Counted from the first letter of the stretch, positions 33,720 through 43,839 are shown. The stretch: DNA of 64,000 nucleotides from Marinobacter oulmenensis (GCF_014201735.1 NZ_JACHFE010000010.1:53238-117237); one strand, 5' to 3'. Program-made: numbers and translations. Notes: generated by a model not told the origin, from the letters alone.

Positions 33720-34940
33720 TCAGTCGACTGTGACCTCGGAGGCCGCCTCTTCCAGGGATTCGATCAGTTGCTTGAGGCGACGGGCCATGTCTGCACTCTC
33801 CGAGAGCTGGGTCACCATGCTCTGGGTGGTATCCCGGATGCCCTGGACATTGGCCAGCACGTCGTCGGTGCCAGCGGTCTGTTCGGCTGACAGGTTGGCG
33901 ATTTCCTCGTTGGTGTGATCAATCCGGCCAACCACCTCGTTGATGGCCTCCAGCGCCTGACGACCCTGTTCGGATTCGGCCACACAGCGGTCGGCGTCCT
34001 CGGAGCTGCCGGTCATCTGTTCGACCGCGGTGTTCATGGCCGCAAGCAACCGGTCCAGTGTGGTCTGGATCTGATCGGTGGAGTCCTGGACCCGTTGGGC
34101 AAGGCTACGCACCTCATCGGCGACCACGGCAAAGCCCCGGCCCTGCTCACCGGCCCGGGCAGCCTCAATGGCGGCGTTGAGGGCCAGCAGGTTGGTCTGC
34201 TCGGCGATGCCTTTGATCTCGGTGATGGTGTGGCCGATTTCCTGGCTGTTCTCGGCCAGGGATTCCACGCTGTTGGCCGAAGTCCGGACGATATCGGCCA
34301 GCCGGCGGATGCTGTCGGCGCTCTGGCTGACCTGCTGGCCACCGGCAATAGCCGTGTCCCGGGCTTCGTGGGACAGGGTCTTGGCAATGCCGGCCTGCTC
34401 GGCAATGCCGACAAAACTCTGGAGCATGGCTTCGACCACTTCCGAGGATCGGTCCGCGCCGGCCTGCTGCCGTGCCAGATCATCCCGACGGGCCTCGGCG
34501 GCCTCGGTCAGTTCCCGCACTTCCCGGTTCAGGTGGTCCATGGCGGTTTTCATGCTTTTGACTACCGATTCGGTCCGGTCCTGCATGGCATTGAATGCCG
34601 AGGCCATTTCACCGATTTCGTCGGTGGAGTCGACATGGGCGCGCCGGCTCAGATTGCCGCTGGACTGAACGGACACCATGGTGTCCTTGAGCCGGTTCAT
34701 GTGGCGCTCAATGAATGAAATCAGCAGCTGCGAGCCGGCCATTTCCAGCAGCATGAGCACCGCCACCACCACGGCGAAGCCCGAGGCTGTCTCGGAAAAC
34801 ACCTGGGCGAAGGGCGTGCTGGTGTAGTCGGCAATAACCTGCATGGCATAAAGCACCAGCAGGCAGAGCACTGCAAACACCACAATATTCAGCAGCCAGA
34901 ATTTGTACTTCAGGCGGATATTGCGAAGCAGGGTCAGCAT
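33720..34940 (-). CDS. Methyl-accepting chemotaxis protein without a periplasmic sensor domain (406 aa)
   Basis: Two membrane segments (about residues 12-33 and 48-70) are separated by only about 15 residues, so there is no extracellular ligand domain. A HAMP domain follows, then the cytoplasmic signalling domain with the hairpin tip [18 protein letters not shown]. Sensing must be by the membrane, HAMP or cytoplasm, for example energy or redox state. The gene starts 8 nt after the lipA stop, so the two are likely co-transcribed, an unusual pairing. Confidence 0.9.
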   Translation of the reverse strand: MLTLLRNIRLKYKFWLLNIVVFAVLCLLVLYAMQVIADYTSTPFAQVFSETASGFAVVVAVLMLLEMAGSQLLISFIERHMNRLKDTMVSVQSSGNLSRRAHVDSTDEIGEMASAFNAMQDRTESVVKSMKTAMDHLNREVRELTEAAEARRDDLARQQAGADRSSEVVEAMLQSFVGIAEQAGIAKTLSHEARDTAIAGGQQVSQSADSIRRLADIVRTSANSVESLAENSQEIGHTITEIKGIAEQTNLLALNAAIEAARAGEQGRGFAVVADEVRSLAQRVQDSTDQIQTTLDRLLAAMNTAVEQMTGSSEDADRCVAESEQGRQALEAINEVVGRIDHTNEEIANLSAEQTAGTDDVLANVQGIRDTTQSMVTQLSESADMARRLKQLIESLEEAASEVTVD

Positions 34941-34948
34941 GGAACGTC

Positions 34949-35998
34949 TCAGTCGATGGCTTTGACCGGGATCTGCATGGCGTCAGAGGGTTTGGGCACC
35001 TCGGGTACAGCCAGGCCCAGGTTGTTTTTGTCAAATACCCGGTCGGCGCGGTAACTGGACCGCACCATGGGACCGGAGGGCACTTCCATGAAGCCTTTTT
35101 CCAGGCCGATATCTCGGTATCGGTTAAATTCCTCCGGCGTTACGTAACGCTCCACGGGCAGGTGGTTGGAGGTGGGGCGCAGGTACTGGCCGAGGGTCAG
35201 TATGTCCACGCCGATGGCGCGGAGGTCATCCATGGTTTCCAGGATTTCCTCCTCGGTTTCTCCGAGGCCCAGCATCAGGCTGGTCTTGGTCAGTACGTCA
35301 GGCCGATGCTGCTTGGCGTGGGCCAGTACGTCGAGGGTTTTCTGGTAGCCGGCTCTGGGGTCCCGCACCCGGCGGGTCAGGCGCTTGACGGTTTCAACGT
35401 TCTGGGCGAAGACGTCCAGACCGGAATCCACCACCTGTTCGACCAGGGGCATGACGGCATCAAAATCCGGAGTGAGTGCCTCAACGGCCACTTCAGGTGT
35501 GCGCTGCTTGATGGCAGAGACGCAGGCCGCGTAGTGGCCGGCCCCGAAGTCGTCGAGATCGTCCCGGTCGACGGAGGTCAGCACGATGTAACGCAGGCCC
35601 ATCAGCTCAACGGATTTGGCGGTGTTTTCGGGTTCGTCCGCGTCCAGCCAGCCTTTGGGGTTGCCGGTATCCACCGCGCAGAACTTGCAGGCGCGGGTGC
35701 ACACCGAGCCCATCACCATGATGGTAGCGGTGCCGGCGGTCCAGCATTCCCCGATGTTGGGGCAGTGGGATTCCTGGCACACGGTGCTTAGCCGGTGCTC
35801 ACTGACGTTGCGGCGCACGTCCTCGTAACGTTCGCCGCCGGGCATCCTTGCTCTGAGCCATTTGGGTTTGCGCTCCTGTGGTTTGTCTTCCGTGTTGGCG
35901 GCGCGGGATTGCTTGACCCCGTCCTTGATGGCGGAAAAGCCGTGTTCGCTACGGAATTTGGAACCACTGGTGACGCGTGGTTTTGCGCTTTCGCTCAT
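34949..35998 (-). CDS. lipA: Lipoyl synthase, 349 aa
   Basis: Radical-SAM enzyme that inserts two sulfurs into octanoyl groups bound to lipoyl domains, after LipB. The auxiliary cluster cysteines are C74, C79 and C85 (C-x4-C-x5-C) and the radical-SAM cluster C100, C104 and C107 (C-x3-C-x2-C), all intact. The C-terminal part includes the substrate segment with Ser in V-R-S-S-Y-R-A. It is not linked to lipB, which is 20 kb upstream. The N-terminal 35 residues are charged and non-conserved. Confidence 0.97.
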   Translation of the reverse strand: MSESAKPRVTSGSKFRSEHGFSAIKDGVKQSRAANTEDKPQERKPKWLRARMPGGERYEDVRRNVSEHRLSTVCQESHCPNIGECWTAGTATIMVMGSVCTRACKFCAVDTGNPKGWLDADEPENTAKSVELMGLRYIVLTSVDRDDLDDFGAGHYAACVSAIKQRTPEVAVEALTPDFDAVMPLVEQVVDSGLDVFAQNVETVKRLTRRVRDPRAGYQKTLDVLAHAKQHRPDVLTKTSLMLGLGETEEEILETMDDLRAIGVDILTLGQYLRPTSNHLPVERYVTPEEFNRYRDIGLEKGFMEVPSGPMVRSSYRADRVFDKNNLGLAVPEVPKPSDAMQIPVKAID

Positions 35999-36091
35999 TG
36001 GCCAGAGACTCTCGGATTAAAGCATGGAGGACTTTAAAGGGTAATCCTCAGGCTGTGCAGATACAAGACGGGTACGGGCAATCACAGGGGT

Positions 36092-36119
36092 ACCGGGCAC
36101 GACTTTCGTCGTACCCGGT
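36092..36119 (-). terminator. Hairpin after metY
   Basis: A 12-nt inverted repeat (36092-36103 with 36108-36119, one mismatch, TTTC loop) lies 10 nt past the metY stop. No clear U-tract follows, so it may attenuate transcription into lipA. Confidence 0.45.
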
Positions 36120-36128
36120 TGAGCAATA

Positions 36129-37406
36129 TCAAGCCTGGGACTTGTCCAGGGCCTGGGTGATATCAGCGATGATGTCGTCCACGTGTTCAATGCCGATGGA
36201 CAGGCGCACCAGGTCTTCACTCACGCCGGCGCTCTTGAGCTCGTCAGCGTTGAGCTGGCGATGGGTGGTGGTGGCCGGGTGGCAAGCCAGGGATTTGGCA
36301 TCGCCAATGTTCACCAGTCGCAGGATCATGTCCAGGGCGTCGATGAACTTCGCACCGGCCTCGCGGCCGCCTTTAATGCCAAAGCTCAGGATGCCGGAGG
36401 CCTTGCCGCCACAGATTTTCTCGCAGGTGGCCTTGTAGGGGCTGTCGGCCAGAGCCGCGTAGTTCACCCACTCCACCGCAGGATGATCCTGAAGGAACTG
36501 CGCCACCTTTTCGCTGTTCTCGCAGTGACGCTCCATGCGCAGAGCCAGGGTTTCCAGGCCCTGCATGATCAGGAAGGAGTTGAACGGGGACAGCGCCGAG
36601 CCGGTGTTGCGCAGGGGCACTACCCGGCAGCGGCCGATGAAAGCGGCTTCGCCCAGGGCCTCGGTATAGACCACGCCGTGGTAGGACGGGTCCGGTTCGT
36701 TCAGCATCGGGAACTTGTCGGCACTGGCTTTCCAGTCGAACTTGCCGGAATCCACCACCACGCCGGCGACGGTGGTGCCGTGGCCACCGATGTACTTGGT
36801 GAGCGAGTGGATCACGATGTCGGCGCCATGCTCGAACGGCCGGCACAGGAAAGGCGTGGCCACGGTGTTGTCCACCATCAGGGGGATGCCGTGCCGGTGG
36901 GCGATCTCGGCCCATTTCTGGATGTCGACCACGTTGCCGGCCGGGTTGCCGATGGACTCACAGAACAGGGCGCGGGTCTGGTCGTCGATGGCTTTCTCCA
37001 CCGCGTCGAAGTCGTCATGGGCGACCATCCGGCAATCGATGCCCTGGTTGGGCAGGGAGTGAGCGAACAGGTTGTAGGTGCCGCCGTACAGCTGGCTGGT
37101 ACTGACGATGTTGTTGCCCACCTTGCAGATGGTCTGCAGGGCATCGGTGATAGCGGCCATGCCGGAGGCAACGGCCAGCGCGCCAACGCCACCTTCCAGC
37201 GCTGCCATGCGTTCTTCCAGAACACTGTTGGTCGGGTTCATGATCCGGGTGTAGATGTTGCCCTGAACCTTCAGGTCAAACAGATCGGCACCGTGCTGGG
37301 TGTCGTCGAACGTGTAGGACGTGGTCTGGTAAATCGGCGTGGTCGCGGCCTTGGTGGTGGGGTCACTCTTGAAGCCGGCGTGCAGCGCGAGGGTTTCGGC
37401 CTTCAT
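36129..37406 (-). CDS. metY: O-acetylhomoserine sulfhydrylase, 425 aa
   Basis: PLP enzyme of the Cys/Met-metabolism family that makes homocysteine from O-acetylhomoserine and sulfide. The PLP lysine is K204 in S-L-T-K-Y-I-G-G-H-G-T; the aromatic-rich start TLALHAGFKSDPTTKA and the SGMAAITDAL segment are typical of MetY rather than MetB. A longer frame opens at 37463; the ATG at 37406 is preferred because AAGGAAG lies 6 nt before it and matches the family start. Confidence 0.95.
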   Translation of the reverse strand: MKAETLALHAGFKSDPTTKAATTPIYQTTSYTFDDTQHGADLFDLKVQGNIYTRIMNPTNSVLEERMAALEGGVGALAVASGMAAITDALQTICKVGNNIVSTSQLYGGTYNLFAHSLPNQGIDCRMVAHDDFDAVEKAIDDQTRALFCESIGNPAGNVVDIQKWAEIAHRHGIPLMVDNTVATPFLCRPFEHGADIVIHSLTKYIGGHGTTVAGVVVDSGKFDWKASADKFPMLNEPDPSYHGVVYTEALGEAAFIGRCRVVPLRNTGSALSPFNSFLIMQGLETLALRMERHCENSEKVAQFLQDHPAVEWVNYAALADSPYKATCEKICGGKASGILSFGIKGGREAGAKFIDALDMILRLVNIGDAKSLACHPATTTHRQLNADELKSAGVSEDLVRLSIGIEHVDDIIADITQALDKSQA

Positions 37407-37472
37407 GACGATCTTCCTTGTTAAGGGTTGTTGTTGGAGGTCAGGGAATCGAGTATGCCACAAGCTCTGGCG

Positions 37473-38687
37473 TCAGGTCAGGGCGCCGTAAACCATGGCG
37501 CGGAACTCCTGTCGCACCGGATAGGAGGACGAGGGCATTAACTGGGTCAGGAAGATCATCACCAGGTCTTCGGTGGGGTCCACCACGAAACTGGTGCTGG
37601 CCAGACCGCCCCAGCCAAAGTCCCCTTCGGAACCGACCGAGTGGGACCGGGCGACGTCGGTCTTGACGGAAAAGCCCAGACCGAAACCGGTGCCGGCGTA
37701 GGGCGTTTCGGTGAATCCGCCAATGGAGAGGGCGGGCAGGTCCTTGCCGTCCGGCAGATGATTCCGGCACATGAATTCGAGCGTTTTGCGCCCGATGATG
37801 CGCTCGCCCTGGTATTCGCCGCCCTGGCAGAGTGCCTGGGCAAAGCGGAAATAGTCGTCGATGGTGGAGACCAGGCCGCCACCGCCCGAGAGGAACCGGG
37901 GCGGTTTCAGGTAGCGGGAACGTTCCGGGTCGTCCTGCAGTTTCAGGGTATCCCCCGGCTGGTATAGATAGCAGGCGGCGAGCCGGTCCTGCTGATCGGG
38001 CCGCACGTGGAAGCCGGTGTCGGTCATCCCCAGTGGGTCCAGGATGTGTTGCTGGAAGTACTCATCCAGCGGCTGGCCCGAGAGCAACTCAACCAGGTAG
38101 CCCAGTACATCCGTGGACACGGAGTAGTTCCAGGCGGTGCCGGGGTGGAATTCCAGGGGTAGCTCCGCCAGTCGTTCCACCAGTTTGTCCAGTGACAGGA
38201 TCGGGCTGCCGTCCAGTTTCAGCTTGCGGTAGGCCGCATCCACCGGGGTCTTCTCGGTAAAGCCGTAGGTCAGGCCGGAGGTGTGGGTAAACAGATCCCG
38301 GATGGTCATGGTGGTGCTTGCCGGTTCTGTCTCGAAATCCGGATACTCGCCACCTTTATACACCTGCAGGTTGCGCCAGGACGGGATGTACTTGTGTACC
38401 GGATCGCTCAGCAGAAAACGGCCCTGCTCGTACAGCTGCATCATGGCGATGGCCGTGAGCGGTTTGGTCATGGAGTAAACCCGGAACAGCGTGTCGCGCT
38501 GCATGGGTCTGTCCCGCTCCCTATCCATGAGGCCCTGGGCCCGGGTCCAGACCACTTCCCCTTTCCTGGCCACCAGAGTAACGGTGCCGGCCAGTTTTCC
38601 GGGGGCCAGGTAGTTGTTCTCGATATGGGTGCTTATACGTTCAAGCCGGTTCAGGCATAGGCCTGCGGTAATCCGGGATTCTGGCAT
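37473..38687 (-). CDS. Serine hydrolase, beta-lactamase class C / family VIII esterase-like (404 aa)
   Basis: Beta-lactamase-fold hydrolase without a signal peptide, so probably cytoplasmic. The nucleophile motif is S-M-T-K (S72, K75), the second motif is Y-S-V (usually Y-A-N or Y-S-N) and the third region reads [13 protein letters not shown]. The SxxK/YS pattern and the G-W-G-G segment are typical of family VIII carboxylesterases such as EstB; true beta-lactamase activity is unlikely. Substrate unknown. It lies upstream of metY on the same strand with a 66-nt gap. Confidence 0.85.
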   Translation of the reverse strand: MPESRITAGLCLNRLERISTHIENNYLAPGKLAGTVTLVARKGEVVWTRAQGLMDRERDRPMQRDTLFRVYSMTKPLTAIAMMQLYEQGRFLLSDPVHKYIPSWRNLQVYKGGEYPDFETEPASTTMTIRDLFTHTSGLTYGFTEKTPVDAAYRKLKLDGSPILSLDKLVERLAELPLEFHPGTAWNYSVSTDVLGYLVELLSGQPLDEYFQQHILDPLGMTDTGFHVRPDQQDRLAACYLYQPGDTLKLQDDPERSRYLKPPRFLSGGGGLVSTIDDYFRFAQALCQGGEYQGERIIGRKTLEFMCRNHLPDGKDLPALSIGGFTETPYAGTGFGLGFSVKTDVARSHSVGSEGDFGWGGLASTSFVVDPTEDLVMIFLTQLMPSSSYPVRQEFRAMVYGALT

Positions 38688-38885
38688 TGTTGGCTATCCA
38701 AAATAGGCATCAGACTGTGAAGGTTAACGGTTTCCGGCAGTGTCAGAAAGTGCACCTGTCTGCAGGCGGAAGGTGCTTAAGATATAACCAAATTTAGGTT
38801 ACGGAGTTGTAATGCTGTGGTTATGCTGTGCGCCAAAGACGTAATGCGAGAAGGAGTTCGCTGTTCAACCGGAGCCACCACCATT

Positions 38886-40535
38886 ATGAATGTCCTGAAC
38901 CAGGTTTCCCTGAAAGTCCGTTTTTTCACTCTTGTCCTTGTTCCCCTGACCGCGATCGCGGGCCTTTCTATCTATGCTTTGACTGTTTTTTCTGACATCA
39001 ATCGAGGTGTCTCCAGCATTTATAATGATCGGATTGTGCCACTGAAAGACCTCAAAGAAATTTCGGATGATGCTGTGTTTGTGGTTGATGCCATCAACAA
39101 AGCCAATGCCGGTGTGATCTCCTCAAAAGAGGCGCTGAAACAGCTTGAAGAGGCGGAGGCCTCTATAGAAGCCAGTTGGCAGAAATATACCGCAACCAAT
39201 CTTACCGAAAGGGAGCGTGAACTTGTCGCGGAGGTCGAAGCGCTGTTCGTCCAGGCCAATAAAGCCATTGCGGAAGCCAAGAGTCTGTTGAAGTTCATGC
39301 CTTCGAATGCCAAGGGGCAGTTGAATACCATTGACGGCCCCCTGTACGGTGCGATTGACCCTGTGGCTGAAAAGATTGGTGAACTGATTGAGCTTCAGCT
39401 TCAGGTTGCTGCCTCGGAAAGGGAGTCCGTTGGTGAGTTATACTCGCATAGCCTGGTGCTCTATCCATCAATTGCCGCCGGTGCGGGGCTGCTGGCGATT
39501 ATTGCCAGCCTGCTGATCATCCGCTCAATCACCCGCCCGATCCACGCCATGCGCCGGGTGATGGACATCATCGCGGACAAGTCCGACCTGACCCAGCGCC
39601 TGAATGTCGAGGGCAAGGACGAGCTGGCCCATCTTGGCCGCTCCCTGAATGTCATGCTGGAGGAATTTGATCAGGTGGTGACACGCTTGTCTTCTGTGGC
39701 CGATGAAGTGGCAACGGCCTCCGAACAGTTGTCCGCCACCAATGCCAGCGTTGAGAGAAACATTGAGTCCCAGTCTGATCAGACTGACCAGGTTGCCACG
39801 GCCATGAACCAGATGAGTGCCGCGTCTTCTGACGTGGCCCGCAGCGCTGACGAAGCTCAGTCTGCGGCCCGATCCGCGAAAGAAAAGGGCGCCCAGGGGC
39901 GCACTGGTGGTGAGCGGGGGCGTGAAGCCCTGAGTCAGCTGTCGGAGGATATCCGGAAAGTGGCCGAGCGGATACAGTCCCTTGAGGCCAAGAGTGCCGA
40001 TATCCAGAAGGTCACTGTGGTGATCAATGACATTGCCGACCAGACCAACCTGCTGGCCCTCAATGCCGCCATCGAAGCCGCCCGGGCAGGTGAGCACGGG
40101 CGTGGCTTCTCTGTGGTGGCCGATGAAGTCCGGTCCCTGGCTCAGCGCACCCAGTCTTCAACCGCTGAAATCGGTGGTGTGATTGATAGCCTGACCGAGG
40201 AGAGCAAGGCTGCGGTGTCCGTTATGCAGTCCGGCCTGGAGCGTGTAGAGGAAAACCGGCAGTTGATTGAGGACATCGCCAGCACCATAAACGCGGTGGA
40301 TGACGCCATTGACCATATCGTCCAGATGGGCGAGCAGATTGCCAGTGCCTCCGAAGAGCAGTCCGTAGCCGCAGAGCAGGTGAGTGGCAACCTGACCCAC
40401 ATTGTCGAGCTGTCCAGTCAGAACCTTTCGGGTGCGAAACAGTCCTCTGAGGCCAGTCACGAGTTGGCACGCCTGGCGGCGGAAATGAAAGACCGGGTTT
40501 CGGCCTTCAAAACGACGGCCACCGGCCCGGCGTGA
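38886..40535 (+). CDS. Methyl-accepting chemotaxis protein, 549 aa
   Basis: Transmembrane chemoreceptor. Membrane segment 1 is at about residues 14-36, then an Ala/Glu/Lys-rich four-helix-bundle-like periplasmic domain to about 190, membrane segment 2 (about 195-215), HAMP with [13 protein letters not shown] and the signalling domain with [19 protein letters not shown]. The frame opens at 38817, but the ATG at 38886 is preferred: it begins the hydrophobic anchor and has CGGAG 10 nt before it. The ligand cannot be predicted. Confidence 0.93.
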   Translation: MNVLNQVSLKVRFFTLVLVPLTAIAGLSIYALTVFSDINRGVSSIYNDRIVPLKDLKEISDDAVFVVDAINKANAGVISSKEALKQLEEAEASIEASWQKYTATNLTERERELVAEVEALFVQANKAIAEAKSLLKFMPSNAKGQLNTIDGPLYGAIDPVAEKIGELIELQLQVAASERESVGELYSHSLVLYPSIAAGAGLLAIIASLLIIRSITRPIHAMRRVMDIIADKSDLTQRLNVEGKDELAHLGRSLNVMLEEFDQVVTRLSSVADEVATASEQLSATNASVERNIESQSDQTDQVATAMNQMSAASSDVARSADEAQSAARSAKEKGAQGRTGGERGREALSQLSEDIRKVAERIQSLEAKSADIQKVTVVINDIADQTNLLALNAAIEAARAGEHGRGFSVVADEVRSLAQRTQSSTAEIGGVIDSLTEESKAAVSVMQSGLERVEENRQLIEDIASTINAVDDAIDHIVQMGEQIASASEEQSVAAEQVSGNLTHIVELSSQNLSGAKQSSEASHELARLAAEMKDRVSAFKTTATGPA

Positions 40536-40612
40536 TTGTTAGTAGGGTATGCCCAGGCTGAAGGGGCGCCATGGATGGTGCCCGGTCATGTTTGGGTCAC
40601 TGAGAGCCGGGC

Positions 40613-40717
40613 TTAAAGGACGTTGATCCGACGCTTGGCGTCACAGAATCGATCTTTAGCCTGTTTGATCAGTTCGCGGTGGGCGCCACTCGCTTTTCGG
40701 AGTTCGTACCGGTAGTC
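40613..40717 (-). other. In-frame continuation past the TGA of the small secreted protein
   Basis: 34 sense codons followed by TAA, in the same frame as the 70-aa gene. It has mixed charged residues, one cysteine and no low complexity. It would complete a four-cysteine mature protein if the TGA were sense (for example TGG). Confidence 0.45.
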
Positions 40718-40930
40718 TCAGCATTTTTTCGCGAAAACCCAGTTTGCATACCTCCGGCATCCCTTCCAGTCCATTCCGCTGTAACGGCTACACACCGAGC
40801 TTTCAACAATGCGGTTTTGCTGGGTTTGATAGCTGAAGTAGTAATGCTTCGGTTCGGGATCATTGAAGGATGTGGCCTGGATGGGACCGGCCATGGCCAG
40901 AAAAACCAGTGTGCAGATTGTCCTTTTCAT
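40718..40930 (-). CDS. Small secreted Cys-containing protein, possibly truncated by TGA (70 aa)
   Basis: The start has a strong AAGGAG 6 nt upstream and a signal peptide (M-K-R-T-I-C-T-L-V-F-L-A-M-A-G-P-I-Q-A, cleavage near residue 19). The mature part has Cys47, Cys58 and a C-terminal Cys70, then TGA. Reading on in the same frame gives 34 more sense codons before TAA at 40615-40613, with protein-like composition and one more Cys. The gene is either a recent nonsense mutant of a ~105-aa protein or the TGA is read through. I do not recognise the family. Located between the second chemoreceptor and tRNA-Met, on the opposite strand to the former. Confidence 0.6.
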   Translation of the reverse strand: MKRTICTLVFLAMAGPIQATSFNDPEPKHYYFSYQTQQNRIVESSVCSRYSGMDWKGCRRYANWVFAKKC

Positions 40931-41025
40931 TACGGCTCCTTGATAAGTGGCGGGGTATCCAGGGAATCATACCGTCGGGGCGGCCGTATGACCACGGAGT
41001 CTACAGGTGGGGTGGGGCAGGCAAT

Positions 41026-41058
41026 AAAAAAGGGCCCACGCTTGCGCGAGGGCCCTTT
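41026..41058 (-). terminator. Intrinsic terminator of tRNA-Met
   Basis: On the minus strand a 9-bp stem (41058-41050 with 41037-41029; AAAGGGCCC/GGGCCCTTT) with an inner CGC/GCG pairing is followed by a run of T's. It lies 8 nt past the tRNA 3' end. Confidence 0.9.
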
Positions 41059-41065
41059 CCAATTC

Positions 41066-41142
41066 TGGTAGCAAGGGGCGGAGTCGAACCGCCGACCCCG
41101 GCATTATGAGTGCCGTGCTCTAACCAACTGAGCTACCTTGCC
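41066..41142 (-). tRNA. tRNA-Met (anticodon CAT), elongator type
   Basis: 77-nt cloverleaf including encoded CCA (41066-41068). The acceptor stem pairs GGCAAGG with CCTTGCT, so the first pair is G1.U72. The anticodon loop is CTCATAA, the D-arm AGCTCAGTTGGTTAGAGC and the T-arm contains GGTTCGACTCC. The CAT anticodon could also be the lysidine-modified Ile2 isoacceptor; the overall sequence is closer to elongator Met. Confidence 0.88.
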
Positions 41143-41176
41143 ATTTCGCTCTGGGCATCGCCCCAAACGAGGCGCG

Positions 41177-41206
41177 TATTTTCGGTATTTGGGCGTAAGG
41201 TGTCAA
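41177..41206 (-). promoter_or_regulatory. Predicted sigma-70 promoter of tRNA-Met
   Basis: TTGACA (41206-41201 on the minus strand) and AAAATA (41182-41177) are 18 nt apart, followed by a GC-rich discriminator (CGCGCC) typical of stringently controlled stable RNA genes. It lies between the ychF stop and the tRNA. Confidence 0.6.
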
Positions 41207-41246
41207 GGCCTGAACGCCAAAATTCCCCGAAATTTTAGGCGCCTCC

Positions 41247-42338
41247 TTAAACGTTAAAACGGAAGTGGATAACGTCACCGTCCTGGACGATGTAATCCTT
41301 GCCTTCCAGGCGCCATTTGCCGGCATCCTTGGCGCCCTGTTCGCCGTTGTACTGAACAAAATCCTCGTAGCTGACCACTTCCGCCCGGATGAAGCCGCGT
41401 TCGAAGTCCGTGTGGATGACAGCCGCCGCCTGGGGCGCGGTGGCGCCGATTCTGACCGTCCAGGCGCGGACTTCCTTGACGCCGGCGGTGAAGTAGGTCT
41501 GCAGGCCCAGCAGGTTGTAACCGGCGCGAATCACGCGGTCCAGGCCCGGTTCCTCCATGCCCATCTCATCAAGGAACATGGCTTTTTCGTCGTCCTCAAG
41601 CTCGGAAATTTCCGCTTCCAGCTTGTTGCAGATCGGTACCACCACGGCATTCTCCGAGGCGGCGATTTCCCGTACCTGGTCCAGGTAGGGATTGTTCTCG
41701 AAGCCATCCTCGTTGACGTTGGCGATGTACATGGTGGGTTTGACTGTGAGCAGGCAGAGCTCCCGGATCAGGGCCATGTTGTCATGGTCGAGGTTCATGC
41801 TGCGCACCGGCTTGCCTTCGTTCAGTACCGGCAGCAGTTTCTCGAAGATTTCCAGCTGGGCTTTGGCTTCCTTGTCGCCGCTCTTGGCAACGCGCTGGAC
41901 GCGTTTGATGGCTTTCTCGACGGTTTCCAGGTCGGCCAGGGCCAGCTCGGTGTTGATTACCTCAATATCGGCAACCGGGTCCACCTTGTTGGCAACGTGG
42001 ATGACGTTGCCGTCTTCAAAGCAGCGAACCACGTGGGCGATGGCGTCGGTCTGGCGGATGTTGGCCAGGAACTGGTTGCCCAGGCCTTCGCCCTTGGAGG
42101 CACCTTCCACGAGGCCGGCGATATCCACAAACTCCATGGCGGTGGGCACCACGCGTTCGGGGTTGACGATCCCGGCCAGCTTGTCCAGACGGGGGTCCGG
42201 CATGGGAACGACGCCTGCGTTGGGTTCAATGGTGCAGAAGGGGAAGTTTTCCGCGCCGATACCGGATTTGGTCAACGCATTGAACAGGGTGGATTTGCCG
42301 ACGTTGGGAAGGCCGACGATGCCGCAGTTGAATCCCAT
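41247..42338 (-). CDS. ychF: Obg-family ATPase YchF, 363 aa
   Basis: Ribosome-associated P-loop protein that prefers ATP over GTP. The P-loop is G-L-P-N-V-G-K-S-T, and the G4 position reads N-V-N-E (N-x-x-E), the signature of ATP specificity. The coiled middle and the C-terminal TGS-like domain ([32 protein letters not shown]) are present. End of the lolB-ispE-prs-rplY-pth-ychF run, the standard gammaproteobacterial order. Confidence 0.97.
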   Translation of the reverse strand: MGFNCGIVGLPNVGKSTLFNALTKSGIGAENFPFCTIEPNAGVVPMPDPRLDKLAGIVNPERVVPTAMEFVDIAGLVEGASKGEGLGNQFLANIRQTDAIAHVVRCFEDGNVIHVANKVDPVADIEVINTELALADLETVEKAIKRVQRVAKSGDKEAKAQLEIFEKLLPVLNEGKPVRSMNLDHDNMALIRELCLLTVKPTMYIANVNEDGFENNPYLDQVREIAASENAVVVPICNKLEAEISELEDDEKAMFLDEMGMEEPGLDRVIRAGYNLLGLQTYFTAGVKEVRAWTVRIGATAPQAAAVIHTDFERGFIRAEVVSYEDFVQYNGEQGAKDAGKWRLEGKDYIVQDGDVIHFRFNV

Positions 42339-42422
42339 GGAGTGCCTCTGCTGGAACTGGAAAATTTGCGCGGATTATACCGGGGTAAGGGTACAGGTGC
42401 GAGTAGGGGGAGGCCGGGGGTG

Positions 42423-43010
42423 TCAGGCCGGCTTGAAGCTGTGCAGGCGGTTCATGGCCTGGGCCAGATTGCCGCTGGCGGCTTCCGGCAATACCCGCAG
42501 GATCTCATCGATCACCGCGTTGAGTTGTTCGGTTTCCTGCTTGCCCAGTCGGCCCAGAACGTAGCCGGTTACCCGTCGGCTGTCGCCAGGGTGGCCAATG
42601 CCGATGCGCAGGCGCTGGAAATCCTTGGTGCCCAAATGGGCGATGGTGTCCCTGAGCCCGTTGTGGCCGCCGTGGCCGCCACCTTTTTTCAGTTTGGCGG
42701 TGCCCGGGGGAAGGTCGAGTTCGTCGTGGGCAACCAGAATCTGCTCGGGGGCGATTTTGAAAAAATCTGCCAGGGCCTTGATGGCCGTGCCGCTGCGATT
42801 CATGAAGGTGGTGGGGTTCAGGAGGTGCAGGTCGAGTCCCTGCCACTGAATGCGGGCGTAGAGCCCGTGGTACTTTTTGTCGGGGCGCAGCGCCTGACCC
42901 GCTTCGCGGGCCAGGGCTTCGACGAACAGGGCGCCGGCGTTGTGGCGGGTATTCTCGTAGTCGGAGCCGGGATTACCCAGTCCGACCACCATGACAATAT
43001 CCTGTGCCAT
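42423..43010 (-). CDS. pth: Peptidyl-tRNA hydrolase, 195 aa
   Basis: Frees tRNA from drop-off peptidyl-tRNA. The active-site histidine is in [14 protein letters not shown] and H-D-E-L-D-L-P-P-G complete the family signature. The gene follows rplY by 21 nt and precedes ychF by 84 nt, an arrangement common enough to assume co-transcription. Confidence 0.96.
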   Translation of the reverse strand: MAQDIVMVVGLGNPGSDYENTRHNAGALFVEALAREAGQALRPDKKYHGLYARIQWQGLDLHLLNPTTFMNRSGTAIKALADFFKIAPEQILVAHDELDLPPGTAKLKKGGGHGGHNGLRDTIAHLGTKDFQRLRIGIGHPGDSRRVTGYVLGRLGKQETEQLNAVIDEILRVLPEAASGNLAQAMNRLHSFKPA

Positions 43011-43031
43011 ACGCCAGTGCCCCCGGAGCGA

Positions 43032-43676
43032 TTACTCCTCGCCGCCTTCCTCTTCACCGCCTTCTGCGTCTTCGGCATCATCAGCCTTGGCGCCTTTGGG
43101 CTGGTGAATGGACAGTACCGGCTGGTCGTGGTCTTCGCCTTGCTGCAGGGCGGCAATGCGAACGCCTTTCGGCATCTGCAGATCGCTCAGGTGAACAACC
43201 TGGTCCATGGCGATATCGGTCAGATCGATCTCGATGAACTCAGGCAGATCCTGCGGCAGACAGATCACTTCCACTTCGGTGATCTGGTGGGATACCACGC
43301 CACCTTCCAGTTTGACTGCCGGAGCGGTCTCTTCGTTCAGGAAGTGCAGCGGTACGTTGACGTGGATCTCGTGATCCTTGTCGACACGCAGGAAGTCAGC
43401 GTGGGTCAGGATCGGCTTGTACGGGTGACGCTGCAGATCCTTCAGGATGACACTTTCTTTCTTGCCATCGAGTTCGATGGTCAGAATGTGAGAGAAGAAA
43501 GCCTCGTTTTCGAGGGACTTCTTCAGCTCGTTGTGCCAGATCGAGACCGGAGTCGCATCTTTGCCGCCACCGTAGATGATGGCCGGGATTTTACGCTCCT
43601 CGCGACGCAGGCGGCGGCTCGCACCTTTCCCCTGGTCGTCACGAGGAAATGCTTCGATGACAAATTCCTGAGACAT
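43032..43676 (-). CDS. rplY: 50S ribosomal protein L25/Ctc (long form), 214 aa
   Basis: 5S rRNA-binding protein with the general-stress (Ctc) C-terminal domain. The N-terminal L25 domain has R-R-L-R-R-E-E-R-K-I-P-A-I-I-Y-G-G and the H-x-D-F-L-R-V block; the C-terminal TL5-like domain is complete. The tail is very acidic (Glu/Asp/Gly only). The frame opens at 43697; the ATG at 43676 is chosen because GAGG lies 8 nt upstream and the conserved M-S-Q-E-F-V-I-E-A-F start falls there. Confidence 0.95.
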   Translation of the reverse strand: MSQEFVIEAFPRDDQGKGASRRLRREERKIPAIIYGGGKDATPVSIWHNELKKSLENEAFFSHILTIELDGKKESVILKDLQRHPYKPILTHADFLRVDKDHEIHVNVPLHFLNEETAPAVKLEGGVVSHQITEVEVICLPQDLPEFIEIDLTDIAMDQVVHLSDLQMPKGVRIAALQQGEDHDQPVLSIHQPKGAKADDAEDAEGGEEEGGEE

Positions 43677-43771
43677 GGTAATTACCTCGTTTTTCATCTG
43701 AGCGGCCCGCGACCAGGCTCGGTACAGATGAGTTCCTGATAAAGGCCGGAGTTTTCCGACCGACGAAAACA

Positions 43772-43797
43772 GCCGGGAGCCCTGTTGGGCTCCCGGC
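43772..43797 (-). terminator. Terminator-like hairpin between prs and rplY
   Basis: A perfect 11-bp GC stem (43772-43782 with 43787-43797, TGTT loop) is followed on the minus strand by TGTTTTCG. It would attenuate transcription from prs into rplY. The rest of the 163-nt spacer shows nothing further. Confidence 0.65.
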
Positions 43798-43839
43798 CGG
43801 ATATACGGTTATCTTGAGTAAAAGCCGCTGGCTGGCGGT

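Noticed and set aside
36183..37424. 413-codon frame antisense to metY
   Set aside because: Shadow of a clear PLP enzyme; no motifs.
37473..38687. Beta-lactamase resistance gene
   Set aside because: SxxK is present but there is no signal peptide and the second and third motifs match family VIII esterases better.
40561..40612. Terminator downstream of the second chemoreceptor
   Set aside because: GCCCGG/CCGGGC can pair across 21 nt, but there is no U-tract and the stretch is partly the continuation of the small secreted protein frame.
41265..43739. 824-codon open frame antisense to ychF, pth and rplY
   Set aside because: Runs opposite three well-identified genes; GC-rich codon bias leaves the antisense frame free of stops. 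The translation has no domain and is rich in shadow composition.
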